Notes: generated from the letters alone by a model not told the origin. A stretch of DNA of 64,000 nt from Oreocharis arfaki (GCA_013398015.1 VZRR01002778.1:620001-684000); one strand, 5' to 3'. Positions 39,111-49,920 are shown, counted from the first letter of the stretch. A program made the numbers and translations.

Positions 39111-40029
39111 CTTTAACATTTATTGCTTCTTGGCCTGTTATTTGATGCGGGACGATAATGTCCCTAATTGTCCTAAACCATTAGAAGAGTAATGGTTGTA
39201 GTTAAAGGTGGATACAGAGCCTAGGTGCCTATCTGATACTGTGCATATTTCGTATAAAGTATATATTTTTTTACCAAGCAAAGCAAGGATAATTATTTCT
39301 AGAAAACACTTCATTAAATCATATATCTTTTTTTTTACTTCATTTTTTGTGAATAGATAAATTTTCAGAAGTATTTTAATTCTGTATCATTCATCTTGTG
39401 CTTTGCTTATTTAATGTTCAAGACATTTTAATGACTGTAGAAATGTATACCAAATACACAGATGAAATGGTAACACTTGATATTAAAACTGGATTTATTA
39501 GCATTGATCAATCAGAAATGCCACATAAGACATTTATGTTCACTGAGTGAATGGTTCCTACACTTAACAGAGGCAAAACTTAAAGAGGAAGAGGGTATGA
39601 TTCGTAAAAACAAAAATAGAAGGGAAGAGTATGTTCATATATAACCTGTAGAAATGTGCAAGAACTTCTATAGAAAGACTGCAATAAATACCTTGTAATG
39701 AGTTTTTTTCTTTTTGTAACAGCAGTGATATTCTACCAGTTTATAGGTTTGTTTTCATAACAGTGGTACAAAAGAGCTTTCTTACATTTTCCAGCTCCTC
39801 AGTAGAAGGTGTACAAGTCCAGTGGTGTTTCATCAGAGCTGAATTCAACATGATTATGCATTTCATTAGGTAGTTTGCTCTTGAGGTAACTACTATTTAT
39901 GTGAGTATGTACACAGAAAGACACACATATATCTACATACAGATTATAATTAGAAAAATTCAGAATTTGTCCAAATTTATGACTGTATCAGAATAATATT
40001 AATCTCAGTAAAATATGATGATAGCCCAC
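39111..40029. other. No gene seen; unique AT-rich DNA
   Basis: No open frame of note and no repeat family recognised. The short segment just after 39,111 might be a degraded continuation of the LTR remnant to its left, but I cannot align it by eye. Confidence 0.6.
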
Positions 40030-40490
40030 CTTTATTGACTCCTCCAAGTCATTGATAAAGACGCTGAAACAAGAGGCCACTGTGGTACACCACTTGTCAC
40101 CAGTCTCCAGATAGGGGATGAGCATCAATCCTGTGCATCTAATCATCCAGCCCACTTTTACTCACATACTTATCCACAACCTTGGATTGTCCTTTTGCCC
40201 TCTTTTCAAGGAGGGTCCAACCTCCATCTTTCTCCAGTTGCTGTGGACTTTCCCTGATCTCCATGACTTTTCAAAAATGATATTGACGAGCCTTGCAGGT
40301 ACCTCAACCAGTTTTCTCAGCACCCTCATTCAGCCCATTGCGTCCCATTGATTTGTTTGAGTTGAATTCTCTCAATTAGTCCTTGCCTCAACCTCATCCA
40401 CTGCTGGTAGGTCACCTCTTTGAATTGTTTCTCTAAGCAGAGAGGCCTGGAAGACTCAGGTGGTGAGGATGGGGTCCCCACTTTGTACAA
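40030..40490 (-). mobile_element. CR1 ORF2 reverse-transcriptase fragment
   Basis: Read on the minus strand this is diverged CR1 RT sequence. The segment at about 40,031-40,070 encodes SVFINDLEESIK, matching the family's NIFINDLDEGI. Upstream on the minus strand (about 40,220-40,330) lies an IIFEKSWRSGKVHSNWRK-type block, and before it an MGRNGLNEGAEK-type block matching the family's MGPDGIHPRVLREL. The stretch between FEKSWR and INDL is much shorter than normal, so much of the RT palm, including motif A, is deleted. There is no 3' tail. Frames are interrupted on the minus strand; the plus-strand 77-codon frame at 40,118-40,351 is a shadow. Confidence 0.78.
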
Positions 40491-41404
40491 CAGTTACTTG
40501 AAGGGCTATGCCACATCACATTATATGTAGCAATTATTATCTCATATGTAATATTTAATATATCTCTGTGTTTTCAGGAATAATGAATCATCTCCTGTGT
40601 TTTCCCCCCCTCTGTCTCTGTGTTATCAGTGTTTGTAAAAACCCCATAAATCTGCTATTTGAAATTTAACATTTACTATTAAAATTCAACATTTTGCAGC
40701 TATGAAAAATCCCTGTTTTGATGGCTTGGGTCTTTGAATTTTTCATGTAACTGGCTGATAAAATAACTCACCTAGTAGAATCTAAGTTAAATTAGAATTC
40801 ATTACCATTGTTTGTAGGATTAGGCTTAGATAAATAAAAGAAATAAACAGATTTCTCTTCTTCTTTTTGTTTTTGTTTGGTTTTTTTCTTTTTTTTTCTA
40901 CTTTAACAAAGTAAATCCTCATCAGAACCCTGCTGTTAGTGATTGCCAATTACCTGCAACTGCAGGAGCACTGGTAAAGCATTGCCTTAATTAGGGAGGC
41001 CTAAAAATGCCCTTGGGATCTAAGCAAGCATAAATGTAGCTGAAAGGTTCTGTTTCTCCTTGACAAGCACAAAATTTTGTGCAGAAACCACTGATAGGCA
41101 TTCTTGAAAATACCTTCATTGGGCTGCTCTGAATATTCTGTTAGTCAAATAACGTAAATTCACCATCTTGATATTAAGATTGTTTTTTTAATAGTATTTT
41201 CTTCAAATACTGGGTTTGCAGTCATAGGCAGGTATACAGTGCCCCATTGTTCAGATTTATTTGCTATAAAGTATTTGCTAACTTTCATGCATGGGAAAAG
41301 ATTATTTCATCTGATACATTGTAAAAGAGAAAAGAGCAGTCAACTTCAAGTTAAAAAAAATTTAACTAGTTTGGGTAGCATAAAAACCTGAAACTAATAA
41401 CGTT
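40491..41404. other. No gene seen; possible conserved non-coding stretch
   Basis: No gene. A pyrimidine/T-rich run lies at 40,853-40,901. The following 40,915-41,110 is a complex segment with TGCCAATTACCTGCAACTGC and GCCTTAATTAGGGAGGCC motifs, and looks less eroded than its surroundings. It is raised as an observation rather than annotated. Confidence 0.5.
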
Positions 41405-41740
41405 TGTGTTGGTTTTAACCCCGTCAGGGAAATTAAACTCCAAGTAAGGCACTCCCATTCCTCTGCCCCTTTTGGTAAGGAAGAGACTGTAAATGAGATT
41501 ATGAGTAGAAATAATTTTCTAAAAGCATGCTAACAACAGCAGTACTAATAGCAAAAGTATATATAAAGAAGGTGGGAGCTGGTGGGCAGCAGGGGTTTTA
41601 AGGGGACTATCCACTCTGCTCTGGTGAGGCAGGCAAGATGACAAACTGCTGGTTTCCAGCACCCGGTGTTTCCTGCTGAAACCATTACCCCAGTAGTGAT
41701 GTTGGTGATACTGAACAAACATGGTGGTGATACCCAGACA
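41405..41740 (-). mobile_element. Probable ERVL-type LTR remnant
   Basis: The plus strand opens TGTGTTGGTTTTAACCCC and continues with CACTCCCATTCCTCTGCCCC, then a GAGATTATGAGTAGAAATAA stretch. This order is what I recall for the reversed 3' part of a common avian LTR (AACCCC, CACTCCC, TGAGATAAG-like blocks). A TATATATAAAG word lies at about 41,557-41,567. No matching far terminus or target duplication is evident, so the other end is probably truncated. Divergence is high. The minus-strand 67-codon frame at 41,519-41,722 is not credible as a gene. Confidence 0.42.
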
Positions 41741-43206
41741 GCGTCAAAAAAACTTCACTGCCTCTCTTTGTAACTAGGGCCTGGCTGGTTTTGATATCCA
41801 CTTTTCATGGTGTTATAAATCTTAAGATGATTCAATCTTAAGTATTTCTTTTTGCTATTTACTTCACCTTTATTTGATGTTTGGTGGTGAAGTTGCTGTT
41901 ACATGTGACTACTAATCCTTTTAATGTGCTGTTTGCTACATTATAATTGTGTTGCAAAATTACCATTAAGGAAGGTTTTAGCATAGTTGCATTTATAGAT
42001 AGGAAACTTCCTTTGTTCTAGTTTATCCAGAGACTAAATTATGAAACTTGTTTGTTTACCAAATTGAAAATATCCTTCAAATTCATCTTTTACTTTACTG
42101 TAAGATATACAGTGAAAACACATTTAATAGTGTTGGTAAAAGGTTTTGTAATGGTCATTTGCAACAGAAATTAATTTACCTACTCCTCAATTATTCTTTA
42201 AATTTAGTTTTCTGGCTGATAGAACATTTATATAAGGTTGTTTCTTACAATCGAGATGTGAAATGTATTATTTTCCTACACTCCTCATTATAATGTACTG
42301 CTCTGCTTGTATTATTTAGGTAGAATAATGATCACTTGAGAGCAGCAAGAGTTTTGGGCTGTTTTTGCTTTCTTTGGGTTTGTTTCTTTTTGGCTGTTGG
42401 TAGGTTCTTTCTTTTTTTTTTTTTTTTTAACTTTGAAGACTATTTTTTCAAAACTTGATCAAGCGTTCCCAAATCATAAATTAACATATTTTCGGTGTAA
42501 AGATGTCTAGATGCCATGCAGTGTTCAGACATTAATTTCTCTTTTATGTCAACAAAATTATGCTGGTGGTGAAGATTGTTTCAGGATGTGTAAGGATCCT
42601 GTGGCCCTAGGAGGAGTGGTGTGAACTGAATTTGGAAGAAAGGTTTTGAAGGTGGAGGATGCCGGCTTGGTTCTAGAGAAATCCATACCTCACTTGCTAG
42701 GTCCTAAAATAAGTGTCTCTGACTCTAAAGCCAGAAACTGATAAAACCAAAACAGCAGAAGAGAAATATCTCTACAAAGCAATTGCATTTCACTAAAACA
42801 TTACATATTACTGCATCTTATTTGTTTAGAAATTCAAAACAAAGCTACCTGGCTCCTTTTCTGAATACTTCTGTGGGTTTTCTGTATTAATTGTATGAAC
42901 TGTAAGCTTTCTAGCCTTTATTTTTCTTCATGGTTTTAGATCTTTTTGACTCTACAGTACGCTGTCATTTTCAAAGCATTGTATCTGCATATTTCACATG
43001 GACACTGTTGTGATACAGTTCACTGGGACAGTATCTCCAAATCTCGAAGGTTCTTACTTTCTGAAGAAGGGATTTAATTTTACTAGGCTTTCTGGAAAAA
43101 GAAATTGAATTCTGGATTTAGTGATACTTTTTATGGCTTCATGGCCACAATGGACAGCACTGCTGTGCAAGGGTACAAAAAATGCGTGTTGGGTTTTTTA
43201 TTTTAT
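41741..43206. other. No gene seen; unique DNA with T-rich tract
   Basis: No supported gene. A T/G-rich tract lies at 42,357-42,428 and ends in about 17 T. The stretch 42,590-42,680 is more G-rich and unidentified. Confidence 0.6.
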
Positions 43207-43271
43207 ATTAATTCAATTGTATGTTGAATTAATAATTGTATATTGAATTAATTCCATTTGTATTAATTCAA
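43207..43271. repeat. AT-rich palindromic array (four copies of a 10-bp word)
   Basis: ATTAATTCAA at 43,207-43,216 pairs exactly with its reverse complement TTGAATTAAT at 43,224-43,233. The reverse complement recurs at 43,243-43,252, and the forward word again at 43,262-43,271. The order is forward, reverse, reverse, forward, with spacers of 7, 9 and 9 bases. The region can form alternative hairpins. Confidence 0.93.
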
Positions 43272-44312
43272 TTTATGCAGCAGTCTGTGCTTTGCAAGTA
43301 GTTGAGAGTGACAGTCTGGTGTCCCTCTGAGTAGGAGGGAAATCTGCAAGTGATCCACCTAAGTCTCACCGATTTTGGAGGAGGGAGTGTTATCGTGTTC
43401 AGCTGTTATTCTCTCTATTTGTTATTTTACCCTGCAGAAGGATAGCATATCTATATTTTATGTATTAGAGTTATGAAAAATAGTAATATTTTTATAACAA
43501 AAAACTTCCAAAACTGCATCTGGGATGAAATAAAGGTATAAAAGAGAGTACTGCTGGCACATATTCCTCAAGTGAAGAATAGGTGTCTGGGCTTGGCGTT
43601 AATTTTGCATAATGCAACTGAATTTAATCAGGAAATGTTCACACTGAGTATTTAATTAGACTCTAGGTGATCAATCTTGGTAGGGACTTTGCTAATTATG
43701 AAGTGGCTGAGTCAATGAAGAAAGTCAAAGTAATGTTTCAAAGGACTGTACTTCACTGAGGGGTTTGGATGTGTGAGCAGTTTTTAAAGATAGTTAATAA
43801 ATAGTTTAAAGTTAATAATGAAGTTGCAGGAGTAATAGATGGAGGCCCAGATGTATGAGAGACTGGAACTCATACAGTAGCCTACAGTAATGTGCATAAA
43901 TGATAATTGATCCTCTAAGAAGTATGTAGAGGTTAAAATCCTGAGCAGAAACAGTTGAGAGAAAAGTTGTTCTCTCCTGACAAGGCCGTGTTAGCACTAA
44001 ATTACAACAGTAGGAATGATTCTGTTCTCCTTCCTTCAAATCCCTCTGATGTATTAAGTGGGAATTGCATAGACCTAGATATGCTTTTGCAGAGCAAGCC
44101 AAGTGCATGAAGACTTTCTCCCAACATGAGGTAACAGTTCCACTGACTCCAAAAAATGGTAGAAGACTGCAAAAAGTCAGCTTCCCTTTCTCAACCTTTC
44201 CCTGTTTACCTAAAGATCTGTGGCATTCCCTTAAACTGTGCTCTGTTTCTGTATGGATTCTGTTAATGCTTTGCATTTTCCTAACATTCCAGCATTTTCT
44301 GAAGTTTGTTAT
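43272..44312. other. No gene supported; contains a 168-codon open frame (minus)
   Basis: The minus-strand frame 43,812-44,318 is the longest in the window. I recognise no domain. Its ATG lies in the terminal bases of the neighbouring LTR. In AT-rich DNA of this size one such frame can occur by chance, so I do not call a gene. The stretch 43,590-43,720 has several TAAT-core and octamer-like words and may be constrained non-coding DNA. Confidence 0.55.
44308..44312. repeat. Target-site duplication, left copy (GTTAT)
   Basis: The five bases before the LTR, GTTAT, match the five bases after it (GTTGT at 44,757-44,761) at four of five positions. Five-base duplications are typical of several ERV classes, including many ERVL. 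Confidence 0.65.
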
Positions 44313-44756
44313 TGTCATGGGTTAGGAATGGTATTCTTGAATTTAGAGTTCCCTCTAAAACCACAGGCAGATTCCCCTCCCGCTTCTCCAGATGGAAGCA
44401 AAAAAGGCAAAGATCGTGGGTTGAAATAAGAACAATTTACTGGAAGCAGCAAAGAGTTAAGAGAAAGAACAGTAACAGTAAAAATATGAATAACAAAAGG
44501 TATAAGAAAAGAAACGGTTCACAAGGAAAACACACGACAATCAACAATACTGGATATCCCCCCTTTCCCTCCCCCACCTTCTCCCGGCCGGCTACATTTT
44601 CTCAGCCTGCAGGAACTTTCTCCTCTGAAGCAAGTCCCTTTCCTCCCACCCCCAGCAAGGACCTGAGGAGGTATGGAAATACCTCTGTGTCTCAGTAGCC
44701 ACACCCCCTCCCAGCTACTGCAAAAAATTAACTCTGTCCTGGCCCAAACCAGGACA
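44313..44756 (-). mobile_element. Solo LTR of an ERVL-like endogenous retrovirus, 444 bp
   Basis: On the minus strand the element starts TGTCCTGGTTTGGGCCAGGA at 44,756 and ends CCATGACA at 44,313, with matching TGTC/GACA termini. The opening and the following ACAGAGTTAATT are the pattern I know from a common songbird LTR family. It is flanked by GTTAT and GTTGT, a near-perfect 5-bp target duplication. No gag, pol or env sequence and no primer-binding site adjoin it, so it is a solo LTR left by recombination between the two LTRs of a provirus. A likely poly(A) signal variant, AGTAAA, lies near 44,436-44,441 on the minus strand. The plus-strand 130-codon frame (44,306-44,698) is an antisense shadow. 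Confidence 0.88.
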
Positions 44757-44761
44757 GTTGT
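44757..44761. repeat. Target-site duplication, right copy (GTTGT)
   Basis: This partner of GTTAT at 44,308-44,312 differs at one base, consistent with a mutation after insertion. Confidence 0.65.
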
Positions 44762-46305
44762 TCTATACTACTGAACACACGCATAAAATGCTGAGTTGGA
44801 ACACATCTCATTTCTCAAACTTGGAGCTACATGCTCTGTGGTTCTACCAGAAAGCTTTTTATCCACTGAAATCTGTAGCAGAACCACTACTGGGATCTTG
44901 ACACCCCACCTAGGCTTTTTGCTGTCCATTCCTTTCTTCATCCATCAAATACACAGTTCTAATCCTTCTGTAGTCCTGCATAAATCACCCTTGTATAAGT
45001 GCTCTATTTATCACTTTGCTGCCAGTTACTGTGCCTGGCTGTGAATCTAGGAGTAGTGGTAACTTGATTTCAGTAGCAATGACACTACTTTCCAGGTAAT
45101 TAATTTGAATTTTATTTGGAACATTATCACTTTTAAATGAAGCTGTGCATGAATTGCTGCCAGGGTTTTCAGCACTGCTAGCACAAATCTGTGTGCATTC
45201 CCCACTTCCCTGGAGTTCTCTTCCTGCAAGACCTTGTGGTAGAGCTTGCTTTCTGCTTAGTAGACAACTGGCCACTGTCAAATAGCATAGAAGTTTCAGG
45301 GGTTGTTGTGAGAGTATGCTTAGTAATTATGTTTGTTTATTTCAATATTTAAATTTGTATACTTAAAGCTGTGTATGAATAATTCTACTGTATATGTAAA
45401 TTCAAGTTCTGACTGAAGCTCACATAATTTTCCATTAGTTGTTTCTTGCAGTCAGATTCATTATTCAATGCCTATGATTTATTAGATTATGAGGTTTATG
45501 TTATAGATAGCAGCAAATTTTATCTTCTCTTTGTACAATGCTAAGCACAGTTGGATTTTTACCAGGGAAATTGTAACACAAGTAATAAATCAAAGGTATT
45601 ATATTAGTCCAGTCCAGGGATAGGTAAAATTAGTTTTGAAGCATTTATGCAAGTAATCTGTTTTCAACAGTCCATGCTTAGACTTATATTCTTCTACTCT
45701 CAGAATACTGATATGGTTACTCAAAGTATTTAAATGGATATTTGAAAACATATATATGTATGCATTTATTTTTAAAGCCATAAATATTAAATAATTTCTT
45801 GGTAAATAGAACAATTTCAGTAAGAATAGCCAAAATCAGTACAGTGATAGCTTATGTGCAATGTGGAGTTTGACTTCATGGGCTCCTTTCAGAAGATGGG
45901 TTTAGCTCTGCACAGTTTTGACAGTTGGGTGCTCTGCAGAGTGAAAATAAATCCATAGGCATGATGAAACTATACTGTCTCTTTTGTGTGCAAAAGAAAA
46001 ATATTTTCATAAAGCCACAAGTGGGATGCTAATCTTTTTATAGTTTGGGGTTTTTTTCTGAATTATTTCTGCATGATTTAATCTCCTTACTGTATTGCCT
46101 CATCAGTCATCATTTTACAAGGATTATTCTAATCCTTAGTTGCTTTGGTGGTCACAGTGCTATAGAAAGCACATACCCAGGAATGTTTTATGGAGAGTTC
46201 TGGTGGGGATGGACTTCACAATTCCAAAGCCAAACACTGACTATGGGTGAAGTGTGGTGCATTTTAGCTGACAATATAGACAAATACCTAGTGTGGATTT
46301 TAGTT
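44762..46305. other. No gene seen; unique DNA
   Basis: The frames at 44,985-45,281 (98 codons, minus) and 46,045-46,308 (87 codons, plus) have no recognised domain. No repeat family identified. Confidence 0.6.
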
Positions 46306-46870
46306 TGATGGCCTGGGGTTTTAGTAGGGGGTTTTTTGTTGGCTTGTGGAGGGCTGGGAGCCCTTGGTGGAGGAGCCCTCTGCACTCCCTTGGAGTAAAA
46401 GAGCCTGGGGGCCAAAAGAAGCTACCCAGAGTTAAGCAACCTTGGGGTCATGGCGAGTTGCCAACATGCCTTGTTTTTCTTATGGTAATTACCTGTACCC
46501 TGTTGGCTGGTTGGTTCCTACCCTACCCCCTGCCTTTCCCATATAAACCCCTGCTTCTCCCGCTGTGACAGGGAGTTCTCATCCCTGGCCTCCTCTTCAC
46601 AGAGCCTGGACAATACAGACTACGTCTGTGAGACTGCCATATGAGGCTCCTGTCTCTCTGTCCCTGCGTCCGCCTGGGCGATTTCACAAAGAGCTATATC
46701 AAGACAGCTGATACCACTTGTAGCAGAGAAGTTGCTATACTTGCTGAAATCACCCATCGCCTAGGGGGTTGCTGAAACTTCTGGAGAAGCTTTTCCCTGG
46801 CGGGACGCTTTGCTCTAGGAAGATCGCAACATACCCGGGGTGGTCTGACACAGGACCCCCTGGAAGGTGA
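46306..46870 (+). mobile_element. LTR-like element (probable ERV LTR), boundaries uncertain
   Basis: This block is clearly richer in G and C than its surroundings. It has an LTR-like order: a G-rich U3 (GGGCTGGGAGCCCTTGGTGG, 46,351-46,370), a TATA box ATATAAA at 46,541-46,547, then TGTGACAGGGAGTTCTC about 20 bases on, a likely transcription start and R region. A CT-rich U5-like part follows (CTGTCTCTCTGTCCCTGCGT, 46,650-46,669). Possible ends are TGATGG at 46,306 and CTGACA at 46,850, but no target duplication supports them. The alternative right end TTTCACA at 46,688 would make the remaining 160 bases a retroviral leader. No coding sequence follows. The 91-codon frame 46,293-46,568 lies in U3 and is not a gene. 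Confidence 0.6.
46541..46547 (+). promoter_or_regulatory. Probable LTR TATA box
   Basis: ATATAAA lies in a C-rich context (TTTCCC before, CCCCTG after), 20-30 bases before a plausible start site. It supports the plus orientation of the LTR-like block. Whether it still works cannot be judged. Confidence 0.55.
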
Positions 46871-47667
46871 TATTGGCTTGATGGGTTTTTTTGGTTTATT
46901 TGTTTATTTGGGTTTTTTACTATATCAAGGAGATGGAAAAGGTCCAAACCCACCTTTATATGTCCTAAAGTTTTGGATTTTCTAACTGCAGAAATTAACA
47001 GTAAATCATAAAATAATCCTCCATGACCCTACTTCCATTATCTGAGTAAATTTATTTTTTTTAAGAACAAAAATAATCTGGTTTTTGTCTACAATGGATG
47101 GTCTTTTGTTTTCTGCTAATTGTTGTTTTGATTAAGGTAGTATACTGTCTCCATTTATAATAAGGCATGTGTTTAGAATTTCTGAAAACTTGAGTCCAGT
47201 GGCTTAGTCAGATACCAAACTATGGGTTTGGGATTTATTAGAGAAGTTCTGAACACCTGGAGTATGCTATTATCCTTCTTCATCCATCTGTACCTAAATT
47301 CCCACTTTAAGTATACCATGAAACTCTCTTCATTGCATCTTGAGGGTAAAATATTGGAGAAATGGATCGTAGAATGGAAATCTATGCCTTATAAAGAATG
47401 GCTCTCAAACATGGAAGAATTGATAAGGAACTATAAAATTAGGAGTGGAAACATTAAACACATTATTTCAAATTAGTTCTAAACACATTTGAACTGTGAC
47501 GATTGCAGCTGGGCAAATGTATAAATAGATTTTTTGAAAAAAGCTTAGACCAACTAATAGAAGATATATTCATCAGTGTTCATTAAACACAGCAGTCAAG
47601 GTCTCACCTCAGAGCTTTTATCGCTGGGCAACTATCGTTCTGCACTGGTCCTATTTCATTATTTTCC
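46871..47667. other. No gene seen; begins with a T/G-rich tract
   Basis: A run of GGGTTTTTTTGG, TTTATTTG and GGGTTTTTT units at 46,876-46,918 directly follows the LTR-like block. The rest is unique AT-rich DNA. The 84-codon frame 47,222-47,476 has no recognised domain. Confidence 0.6.
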
Positions 47668-47760
47668 TAATCAAATGCTGCTGACAGCTGTCAGGACAGG
47701 GTGTGCTGCTGGACAGACCTTGGGTCCGAGCCAGTATGGCAGTTCTTGAGATCTTGAAAT
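47668..47760 (+). mobile_element. Old CR1-family 3' end of reptilian type
   Basis: The segment GACCTTGGGTCCGAGCCAGT, followed by ATGGCAGTTCTTGAGATCTT, resembles the 3' terminus of ancient sauropsid CR1 lineages. Their typical ending is GGTCTGACCCAGTATGGC followed by TTCTTATG octamers. The CTGTCAGGACAGGGTGTGCT block to its left (about 47,687-47,706) fits the same tail. It lacks the TTCCAACCC signature of the younger bird CR1s elsewhere in the window. Only the last 90 bases or so are recognisable. Confidence 0.6.
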
Positions 47761-48665
47761 TTCTTCTTAGAATATAGAAACGTTAATTGTATTATTTATT
47801 GGGGGTTTTAGAGCAGTTTTGGAACTCTTGGAGGGATTATTTTTATGTTGTTTTGATAAATAAATATTTTTAAACAAAGCCCTCTTACACCCATAACTGA
47901 ATGTGTTGGTTTTGGTGTTATTATTCAGAAATGTTTCTAGTTGTGGGTTGTTGGTGTATTTGTTTTCACTTTTCTGATAAGAGCTTTTCGACTCTGATAT
48001 ATTAGGATTTGGTCAGAGGATTTGATCTATCCTGTAGGGCTTGCTAGTGACTGGTTTGTTCACGGGCATTTCAGAATGAAATTACTCTGCTTACAATCGT
48101 CTGCTCCTAATGTGTACAATTTTGGGGGATTTCCACAAAACAGTGTTCAAGCAATTTCTACAACTCACTCCTCTCTGCTTCTTCAAGGGAGAAGTTGGAT
48201 ATCCTGTTCATTTTGAGCCTGTTGTACTGTGTGTGCACAGTACATGTATGATGTGAGCAGAGGAGTTATTGTATTCAGCCCTTCTCTGCACTTGCAGCAA
48301 GCTGTATGGGCTATTCAGCTGTAAGTATTGGAGATCAGTGGACCATGCAGATTTTAGCTTTGCTGTTATGAAATATTTTTATCTATTGGGGTCTGAGATA
48401 ATGTTAGAACTTTATCTTCTAGGATATCTCACATCAAATGTTACTGATGTGAGAAATACATCATACAGAAATATAAGATAATTGAGGGTGATGTGATCTT
48501 TCATTTTAGTCCCTGGTGTGAGAAAGTAAAACTAATACTTATTATAATAGTAATGTGGCAAAAATACTGGAAGGACCTTTAAAATATCTTCATTTTTTTT
48601 CATAAATGGCTGCATCCCAAAATATATAATTTCTGCTAGGTAGGGATGCCTACCTTCCATCCAAC
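47761..48665. other. No gene seen; unique AT-rich DNA
   Basis: Frames up to 70 codons (48,269-48,481) have no recognised domain. No repeat family identified. Confidence 0.6.
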
Positions 48666-48724
48666 ACTCTCTCTCTCTCTCTCTTCCTGTCTATATACAC
48701 ATATGTATGTATATATATATATAA
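48666..48724. repeat. CT and TA/TATG compound microsatellite
   Basis: A CT run of about nine units (48,666-48,684) is followed, after CTGTCTATATACAC, by TATG and then TA units to 48,724. No other feature adjoins it. Confidence 0.9.
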
Positions 48725-49920
48725 AATTTATGTGGTTTTATATGTATGAGCTTTTTGGAGTTTGTTCCTTCATTTTGTTATGAAATAACATACATACACT
48801 AGTTTCCAACATTTTCTTTTTTATAAGTGATCACTGTTCACATCTTCCATGCTTCAGGCAAGTTACAGTGATACCATACAAACTGAACATAAGGTAATTG
48901 GTTTTCAGCTCACAAATAATTCATCTAGTGTTTTACAGGATATCATTTTCTGAAAGCACTGGAAGAGAACAGCAAAATTTTTAATTAAAAATCCTTTCTA
49001 TATCTCAAATTCTTCCTCTAGCAAATATTGTTTAACTTTTTTTTTCTCCTTCTGAGAAGAAAAAAGTGATAGTATAAATACTGTGTTAGTTTCTTAAAGG
49101 TACATCAGTACATATATGCAGACTTGTATTTTTCTTTTCTATGAGACTCGTGCTATGCACATACTCAGATATGTGTTAGAAAGTTGATGGTTTCTATCTT
49201 GTTAGCGCCATCCTAATCATCCCTGCACTCAGTCGAGCAAAGAATTCCTCTTTTATGGTGGGTCTGGTGCTGTAAGAAAAATCCAAAAGAGACTTGAGGA
49301 AAGCATTACTGCAGTTATTCTTGGGCCCAGCATGCAGCATTTGTAGCAGCGACTATGCAAAATGCAGTACTGCGTACTGTTTGATAAAATAGTTGTGATC
49401 AATGCAATTTAAGGCTTTTGATATAATTCTATATTTCTCTTTCTTATTCAATATGAAATGAAATAATAAGAGATGTATTTACCAGTTTAAAAACTGTCTA
49501 GTCAGTCTTGGAGCATAAACGGATGTCATAATCTCTTCAGTGATTTTATTATCACTGATGATCTGTAGTTGATGCCAGAGATTATTATTAAAAGGAGATA
49601 GCTGCATATAGGACATAACATATACATTGGATGTGTGAACATTTTTGAGGATGAAAAACTGCTAACAGTGCATAGTAATATTGTGTAGATCAAACATTCA
49701 TACACATGCCATGTTAAATACACAAACAAAACTCAAAACCCAAACCCAGAGCAAAACCTGAATGGAAGTTATTTAACTAGGAACAAAAATCATTGACTTT
49801 GCAACAGGTTGAGGGATGTTATCTTGAAAGAAAGTCTTTAGAAAAGAGTTAAAAGTGATAATGGATAACCTGATGTAGCATGGCAAGAGACTCGTGCTAC
49901 TGTCGAACATACTTAAAGAC
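48725..49920. other. No gene seen; possible conserved non-coding stretch
   Basis: No gene. The segment 49,200-49,400 is sequence-complex, with several CpGs (GTTAGCGCC, GTCGAGC, GCAGCGAC) and few homopolymers, and stands out from the AT-rich flanks. It has no open frame. It is discussed as an observation. Confidence 0.5.

Noticed and set aside
43812..44318. 168-codon minus-strand open frame as a gene
   Set aside because: No recognisable domain, start codon borrowed from an LTR terminus, composition as expected of AT-rich DNA. One frame of this size in 64 kb on six frames is compatible with chance.
44306..44698. 130-codon plus-strand open frame
   Set aside because: Almost entirely antisense to the solo LTR at 44,313-44,756.
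46293..46568. 91-codon plus-strand frame
   Set aside because: It lies in the U3-like part of the LTR-like block and ends just after its TATA box; no domain.
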